From: Spirochaetota bacterium
GTDB taxonomy: Bacteria; Spirochaetota; UBA4802; UBA5368
Assembly (NCBI GenBank): GCA_017998475.1
Contig: JAGODA010000113.1
Location: forward strand, 1-9,285
Direction: 5' to 3'
DNA: 9,285 nucleotides
How positions within the stretch are numbered: position 1 is the first letter of the stretch; the number at the start of each line of letters is the position of its first letter. A program made the translations under genes and the position numbers. The notes beneath the pieces are model-generated. The model was not told where the DNA came from. It was given only the letters and a program-made list of their open reading frames with translations, and did not search any database. Positions 5,420-9,285 of this stretch are shown one piece after another.

Positions 5420-6379
5420 ATGAGGAAGTTCTACAAGCTGCTCGCGGTCTGCATCATCCTCGTGTTCGCGAGCACGGTATACGGCGCCGTCTATGTGCCG
5501 ACGCGCATCAACGGGCTAAAGGGCGACATCGTCCTTTCGCCGAGCAGCTCAGGCAGCTTTCTGAGCGGTCTGTTTCAGGTTCTCCATTGCTACTGGAGTC
5601 ACTCCGGGATGCTTGTCAACGACGGGTACAATATCCGTCACAACACCATGGATGAACCCGCCTACAATAAGACCTGGATAGGATGTCCGACGACGCTGAA
5701 ATCCGATCCGCTCAGCAATGGTACTCCGGGCATGCTGACGGAGGACATCAACACGACGTACAACTCGACGCATAACTTCACCGCGTCCGGTGGCGTTATA
5801 CTGAAGCCCACCGCGGCACTCGAAGCGACCTACAGGCCCCTTCTTAACGCTGTCGCGAACAAGATGGCGTACATGGACGCCTACTATCGCCCCTATGCAT
5901 ACGCCTATTTCTGGCAGATGGACGACAGCAACGTCAGGGTGAAGGGGCGCGGCGGACACTGCTCGGGCACCAACTGGTTCGCGAACTATTTCTCCGGCAA
6001 ACAGATGAACCTGCCCCTGCACAGCTCCCAAACCGTGTACGATGCCGCCCTTCAGCTCTATAACGGCGTGTACAACGCGGTCCTCGAGGAACTGGGCTGG
6101 TGCGGAAAGCTCTTCTGCGGCACCGGATGCGCGGACAAGATGGCCAACCAGGTTTGTAACACCTTCGGTTTCGACCGGGCAACCGACACCACGAATTACT
6201 GGCGCTCCCGGCTCAACGGACCGACAGGGTATGTAACATCCGTCGCTCCGGCGCCGGACAATCTTCTCATGTCGAACTACACAAACCCGCTGGGATACAA
6301 TCCCGGTGCGAACACCGCGGATTCGTCGTACTACGGAGCGGTGGAAACGCTGCAGTTCATCGACGGCTACTACCAGTAA
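5420..6379 (+). CDS. Secreted putative permuted papain-fold hydrolase, paralogue 2
   Basis: This is the second tandem paralogue, 319 residues, and it differs from paralogue 3 at roughly 40 positions by hand alignment. It has the same layout: signal peptide to VYG-A, GDIVLSP, SHSGM with candidate His61, and GRGGHCSGTNW with candidate nucleophile Cys181. The WCGKLFCGTGCA cluster and the ending FIDGYYQ follow. Numbering is one higher than in its sisters after a small insertion (SSSGSF against NGSGP) near residue 44. It alone has a Cys in QVCNTFGF, where the others have Val, and it shares with paralogue 1 a Cys before YWSHSG. The acidic DEPA replaces DFPD/DFPA. It has its own promoter-like element and terminator, so it is probably transcribed alone. 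Hydrolase activity is inferred from motif order only. Confidence 0.72.
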   Translation: MRKFYKLLAVCIILVFASTVYGAVYVPTRINGLKGDIVLSPSSSGSFLSGLFQVLHCYWSHSGMLVNDGYNIRHNTMDEPAYNKTWIGCPTTLKSDPLSNGTPGMLTEDINTTYNSTHNFTASGGVILKPTAALEATYRPLLNAVANKMAYMDAYYRPYAYAYFWQMDDSNVRVKGRGGHCSGTNWFANYFSGKQMNLPLHSSQTVYDAALQLYNGVYNAVLEELGWCGKLFCGTGCADKMANQVCNTFGFDRATDTTNYWRSRLNGPTGYVTSVAPAPDNLLMSNYTNPLGYNPGANTADSSYYGAVETLQFIDGYYQ

Positions 6380-6428
6380 GGTTTGCGTAAACCGTATACC
6401 GGGAACCATCGATATTACCTTATTTATC

Positions 6429-6464
6429 AAATGCCTTTCGCTTCCCGCGAGAGGCATTTTCTTG
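6429..6464 (+). terminator. Intrinsic terminator after paralogue 2
   Basis: AAATGCCT (6429-6436) pairs with AGGCATTT (6452-6459). The stem extends inward through a T-G wobble to TCGC/GCGA, giving about 13 bp with loop TTCCC, and ends in TTTTCTTG. It lies about 50 bases after the stop codon. Confidence 0.88.
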
Positions 6465-6669
6465 TTCACGCGCTCCTGGACATGTATTTATACGCTTGCA
6501 TGCACGGAGCACGAAGTATTAATTTTCACTATGACAATTGAAATCCATGAACAGTTATTTTTTATTTTCATGCCGCCGAAAATCAGACAGCATAACGCAA
6601 CCGGCTTGTCGCGAATCACCGCACGGCGTCCCGGCTCGGAATTTTTTCCCGATTCCGCCTGTTACCTGC
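6465..6669. other. Spacer between paralogues 2 and 3
   Basis: No gene is supportable. The stretch includes AT-rich runs (T-rich at 6556-6567 and 6643-6648). It shows no clear similarity to the preceding spacer. Reading frames crossing it lack ribosome binding sites. Confidence 0.5.
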
Positions 6670-6698
6670 TTGACTTGATTTGAATATGTGTTTACATA
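6670..6698 (+). promoter_or_regulatory. Promoter-like element of paralogue 3
   Basis: TTGACT (6670-6675), a 17-base spacer, then TACATA (6693-6698). TATGTGTTTACA (6685-6696) corresponds to TATGTTGACA of the other copies. It starts 111 bases upstream of ATG 6781. Confidence 0.45.
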
Positions 6699-6712
6699 CA
6701 AGTTGAGTACAG

Positions 6713-6745
6713 CCCGTCGCCGCTCCTCCCGACGGACGCGGCGGG
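6713..6745 (+). promoter_or_regulatory. Leader with alternative GC-rich stems, paralogue 3
   Basis: Two stems compete: CCGTCG (6714-6719) with CGACGG (6730-6735), and CGCCGC (6718-6723) with GCGGCG (6738-6743). They share bases 6718-6719, so both cannot form fully. Position matches the leader hairpins of the other copies. Function is unproven. Confidence 0.33.
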
Positions 6746-6769
6746 AATGGGGACGCATAAAACACACTA

Positions 6770-6778
6770 AAGGAGGAG
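6770..6778 (+). promoter_or_regulatory. Strong ribosome binding site, paralogue 3
   Basis: AAGGAGGAG sits just before ATG 6781. The stretch from AAAGGAGGAGG through the first codons is identical to paralogue 2. Confidence 0.8.
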
Positions 6779-6780
6779 GT

Positions 6781-7737
6781 ATGAGGAAGTTCTACAAATT
6801 GCTCGCTATCTGCATCATCCTCGTGTTCGCGAGCACGGTATACGGCGCCGTCTACGTACCGACGAGGATAAACGGCCTCAAGGGCGACATAGTGCTGTCG
6901 CCGAACGGGTCGGGGCCGCTGAGCGGTCTTTTCCAGGTTCTGCATTCATACTGGAGCCACTCGGGAATGCTGGTAAACGACGGATACAACATCCGCCACA
7001 ACACCATGGATTTCCCGGCGTACAACAAGACCTGGATCGGATGCCCGACTTCGCTCAAGTCCGACCCGCTGAGCAACGGCGTACCCGGGATGCTCACGGA
7101 GACAATCAACAACGCGTATAACGTGACCCACAACTTCACCGCCGGCGGCGGGGTGGTGTTGAAGCCCACCGCGGCCCTCGAGGCGTCGTACAGGCCGCTC
7201 CTCAACGCGGTCGCCAACAAGATGGCGTACATGGACGCCTACTATCGTCCCTACGGATATGCCAACTTCTTCCAGATGGACGACAGCAACGTAAGGGTAA
7301 AGGGACGCGGCGGCCACTGCTCTGGAACCAACTGGTTCGCCAACTATTTCTCCGGCAAGACGATGGCACTGCCGTACCACAGCTCTCAGACCGTGTACGA
7401 CGCGGCCGTTCAGCTCTATAACGGAGTTCGCAACGCCGCTCTCGACGAGCTCGGCTGGTGCGGAAAGCTTTTCTGCGGAAGCGGATGCGCCGATAAGATG
7501 GCCAACCAGGTCGTCAACACCTTCGGTTTCGACAGGGCCACGGACACATCGAGCTACTGGCGTTCCAGGCTCAATGGACCGACGGGATACGTGACAACCG
7601 TCGCCCCGGCTCCCGACAACCTGCTTATGGCCAGTTATCGCAACCCGGCCGGTTATTACCCCGGAGTCCAGACGGCCAGTTCTTCGTATTACGGCGCGGT
7701 CGAGGGTCTCATGTTCATCGACGGCTACTACAAGTAA
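6781..7737 (+). CDS. Secreted putative permuted papain-fold hydrolase, paralogue 3
   Basis: This is the third tandem paralogue, 318 residues. The signal peptide ends at VYG-A (residue 22). GDIVLSP (35-41) and SHSGM (59-63, candidate His60) follow, then GRGGHCSGTNW with candidate Cys180, the WCGKLFCGSGCA cluster (226-237) and FIDGYYK at the end. It has the fewest cysteines of the three: the residue before YWSHSG is Ser, and there is no Cys in RPYGYA. Cysteines 88, 180, 227, 232 and 236, common to all copies, are therefore the likely structural and catalytic set. It is closest overall to paralogue 2, yet a 68-base tract (7495-7562) is identical to paralogue 1. It has its own promoter-like element and terminator. 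Activity and substrate are unknown. Confidence 0.72.
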   Translation: MRKFYKLLAICIILVFASTVYGAVYVPTRINGLKGDIVLSPNGSGPLSGLFQVLHSYWSHSGMLVNDGYNIRHNTMDFPAYNKTWIGCPTSLKSDPLSNGVPGMLTETINNAYNVTHNFTAGGGVVLKPTAALEASYRPLLNAVANKMAYMDAYYRPYGYANFFQMDDSNVRVKGRGGHCSGTNWFANYFSGKTMALPYHSSQTVYDAAVQLYNGVRNAALDELGWCGKLFCGSGCADKMANQVVNTFGFDRATDTSSYWRSRLNGPTGYVTTVAPAPDNLLMASYRNPAGYYPGVQTASSSYYGAVEGLMFIDGYYK

Positions 7738-7783
7738 GGCGTCGTTGAGTATCATGACACGAAGACACACTTCGTAACGGCAT

Positions 7784-7825
7784 GGCGGTCTTCCGTCGTC
7801 CGACGGGGGGCCGCCCTTCCTTTTT
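7784..7825 (+). terminator. Intrinsic terminator after paralogue 3
   Basis: A stem of about 15 bp pairs 7784-7798 with 7801-7815. GGCGG/CCGCC at the base and CCGTCG/CGACGG at the tip are joined through T-G wobbles. It is followed by CTTCCTTTTT. It lies 46 bases after the stop codon and 54 bases before the next gene, which it probably insulates. Confidence 0.82.
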
Positions 7826-7879
7826 CCCGGACCCGTCACACCGGTCTCGCGGGAAAATTCCTCACATGGAGAGTTCGGC

Positions 7880-9142
7880 ATGGATTTCATTAAAAAACAT
7901 AAATGGACGCTGCTCGCGGCCGGTTCGGTGCTGCTTATAGGCCTCATACTGGTACTGCGCGGAGGCGGCGAAAAGGAAAGCGCCCTGGCGGACAAGGACC
8001 CGGCATCGGCGATGAATTTTTACATGAACCTGTTCTCCTCGTCCGATGGAAAATCCGACATCGATCCCTCAAAGGTCGACACCTTCGAGGTCGAGCGCAG
8101 AAATTTCATCAGAAAAGTCCATCTCGAGAAGGAAACCGTGTGCGCCGGCGACGATTTCGAGGTCAGGGTCGACGCCCGCGATCCCGACGGTCGCGAGAAA
8201 GACCTCATCTTCAAGGTCGCTGAGAAAGTCGGCAATCCGGTTATTTTAAAATATTATGGCGAGGGGACTCACGACATCGTGGTGACTGTCCGTGACTATA
8301 CCCGTATCGACACCAAGACCGTCACCGTAAACGTCGTCAACTGCCCCGACAGACCTCTCGTTTTCATGAAGGCGACACCCCACCCTATGCGCCCCGAGGA
8401 GGGTGAGTTCGAGGTGGTCAAGATGGAGGGTTTCACCGGGAAAACCTCGTACCTCTGGGATTTCGGGGATGGCACGACGAAGAAGACAGAGACAGGCTAC
8501 GCCACGCACAATTATTTCGCCCGCGACCAGAAACGCTTCCATTCGACTTTCACGGTCAAGGTCACGGTCACCGACGAGAAAAATACCAGCGCCACCGCGC
8601 GCGCGACCATAGACTTTCCGAACGTACAGTGGATTTCCTCCCAGATGGGCGCCGCGACCATTCCCATCTCCTACAACCGTTTCCCGGTGAACAGGGACGG
8701 CGCCTACACCGTCGACGTAAACATGAAGAATATACACAGCGAATCGCTTTCTTTCGGCGATGCCGAGGTTGAGTACGTTTCCTGTGACAGCGAACGACCT
8801 CCCGAGGTCCGCGCATACGGCGCCGGCGCGCTGCTCAGCCAGACAAGCATCGCGCGGAACGCGGTCGCGAATTCGACGTTGACGCTCGCCGGGGGCATGA
8901 TGCCGAAATCCACCTGCAACGTCACCATCAAGCTGAAGGGCAGTACTCAGAGCGGCAAAGCGGTGAACGCGGCCCTGTATCTCACGATACCCGTAAGCAA
9001 CGAGGATCTTAAATACAAGAAACACCAGGTCGTCGAGGATCCCGAGCTCGACCGCAAGATCCAGCAGGCGAAAAAGATCCTCGGCAAGGATTTCGTCACC
9101 GTCGACGAGCTGCGAACGCTCGAGAAAGAAGGGAAGCTGTAA
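7880..9142 (+). CDS. Membrane-anchored PKD-domain protein
   Basis: This 420-residue protein has a short positive N-terminus (MDFIKKHK), one hydrophobic segment (about 10-26) and a large outward-facing beta-rich part. It is thus a signal-anchor protein with a periplasmic body. One Ig-like domain (about 80-155) may be closed by Cys88 and Cys155. A clear PKD domain (about 158-245) follows, with YLWDFGDGT at 191-199 and a TFTVKVTVTD strand. A further beta-rich region comes next, then a charged helix (about 385-420). PKD domains mediate protein or carbohydrate contacts at cell surfaces; no enzymatic domain is seen. The start ATG 7880 has GGAGAG 6 bases upstream. The next gene begins 2 bases after its stop, implying co-transcription. 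No promoter is evident in the 54 bases after the preceding terminator. Confidence 0.8.
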   Translation: MDFIKKHKWTLLAAGSVLLIGLILVLRGGGEKESALADKDPASAMNFYMNLFSSSDGKSDIDPSKVDTFEVERRNFIRKVHLEKETVCAGDDFEVRVDARDPDGREKDLIFKVAEKVGNPVILKYYGEGTHDIVVTVRDYTRIDTKTVTVNVVNCPDRPLVFMKATPHPMRPEEGEFEVVKMEGFTGKTSYLWDFGDGTTKKTETGYATHNYFARDQKRFHSTFTVKVTVTDEKNTSATARATIDFPNVQWISSQMGAATIPISYNRFPVNRDGAYTVDVNMKNIHSESLSFGDAEVEYVSCDSERPPEVRAYGAGALLSQTSIARNAVANSTLTLAGGMMPKSTCNVTIKLKGSTQSGKAVNAALYLTIPVSNEDLKYKKHQVVEDPELDRKIQQAKKILGKDFVTVDELRTLEKEGKL

Positions 9143-9144
9143 GC

Positions 9145-9285
9145 GTGACACGAAAATCCCTTCGCGGGGAGGAGCCGCGTACGGCCGGCGCCGTGCGGCT
9201 TCTTCTCTACACATTGTTTTTCATTTCCGGGTTCACCGGCCTGGTGTATGAAGTCGCGTGGGTGCGGCTCTTCACCGGGGTGTTC
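9145..9285 (+). CDS. N-terminus of spermidine-synthase-like fused membrane protein (partial)
   Basis: The frame opens at GTG 9145, two bases after the PKD gene's stop, and stays open to the window edge (47 residues). After a charged start, the hydrophobic stretch LFFISGFTGLVYEVAWVRLF closely resembles the first membrane segment of large bacterial proteins that fuse an MFS-like membrane domain to a spermidine-synthase-like (SpeE fold) domain. In those the signature is a FF.SG..GL.YE..W.R pattern. The catalytic part lies beyond the window, so polyamine synthesis cannot be claimed. The start is inferred from spacing and frame; no strong ribosome binding site is visible beyond a GGGAAG within the preceding gene. 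Confidence 0.72.
   Translation, partial: MTRKSLRGEEPRTAGAVRLLLYTLFFISGFTGLVYEVAWVRLFTGVF

Noticed and set aside
3977..7737. CRISPR-like or short tandem repeat array
   Set aside because: The repetition is three whole-gene duplications with coding conservation, not short repeats with spacers.
5549..7995. Long minus-strand frames opposite paralogues 2 and 3 (306 and 349 codons)
   Set aside because: Antisense mirror frames that arise because the paralogues share codon composition; they mirror each other for that reason and have no translation signals.

Overview
The window looks like a GC-rich chromosome segment of a diderm (Gram-negative type) bacterium. The support is an exported, aromatic-rich probable beta-barrel protein, a SurA/PpiC-type periplasmic foldase and several Sec signal peptides. 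The foldase has a loose lipobox (LTMS-C) of the kind tolerated in spirochaetes, so Spirochaetota is a possible but weakly supported guess. There are no rRNA, tRNA, CRISPR or insertion-sequence features.

Layout. (i) 1-1689: a minus-strand gene for an unrecognised exported, probably outer-membrane, beta-rich protein (180-1334). It is bracketed by two members of one oriented palindromic repeat family (118-171 and 1380-1413). (ii) 1690-3693: a plus-strand isoprenylcysteine-carboxyl-methyltransferase-like membrane enzyme converges on a minus-strand parvulin-type peptidyl-prolyl isomerase lipoprotein, with only 15 bp between them. (iii) 3694-7825: the most distinctive part. Three tandem, same-strand paralogues of about 318 residues (4073-5029, 5420-6379, 6781-7737) encode secreted proteins. 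Each has its own promoter-like element, GC-rich leader, very strong ribosome binding site and intrinsic terminator, so these are three independent cassettes rather than an operon. Their GDIVLSP...SHSGM...CSGTNW layout resembles circularly permuted papain-fold (NlpC/P60, YiiX-like) hydrolases. I infer that they are secreted cysteine hydrolases with a disulfide-rich C-terminal part, not a family I recognise by name. (iv) 7880-9285: a membrane-anchored PKD-domain protein, then 2 bp later the start of a polytopic membrane protein whose N-terminus resembles MFS/spermidine-synthase fusion proteins; it runs off the window.

How the parts may work together: nearly everything encoded here acts at or beyond the inner membrane. 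The foldase lipoprotein could serve outer-membrane or periplasmic clients such as the barrel protein. The paralogue triplet is probably exported to the periplasm or outside the cell. No sequence evidence ties the triplet functionally to its neighbours. The three near-copies keep their active-site-like residues while diversifying elsewhere, and they share tracts of perfect DNA identity that suggest recombination between copies.
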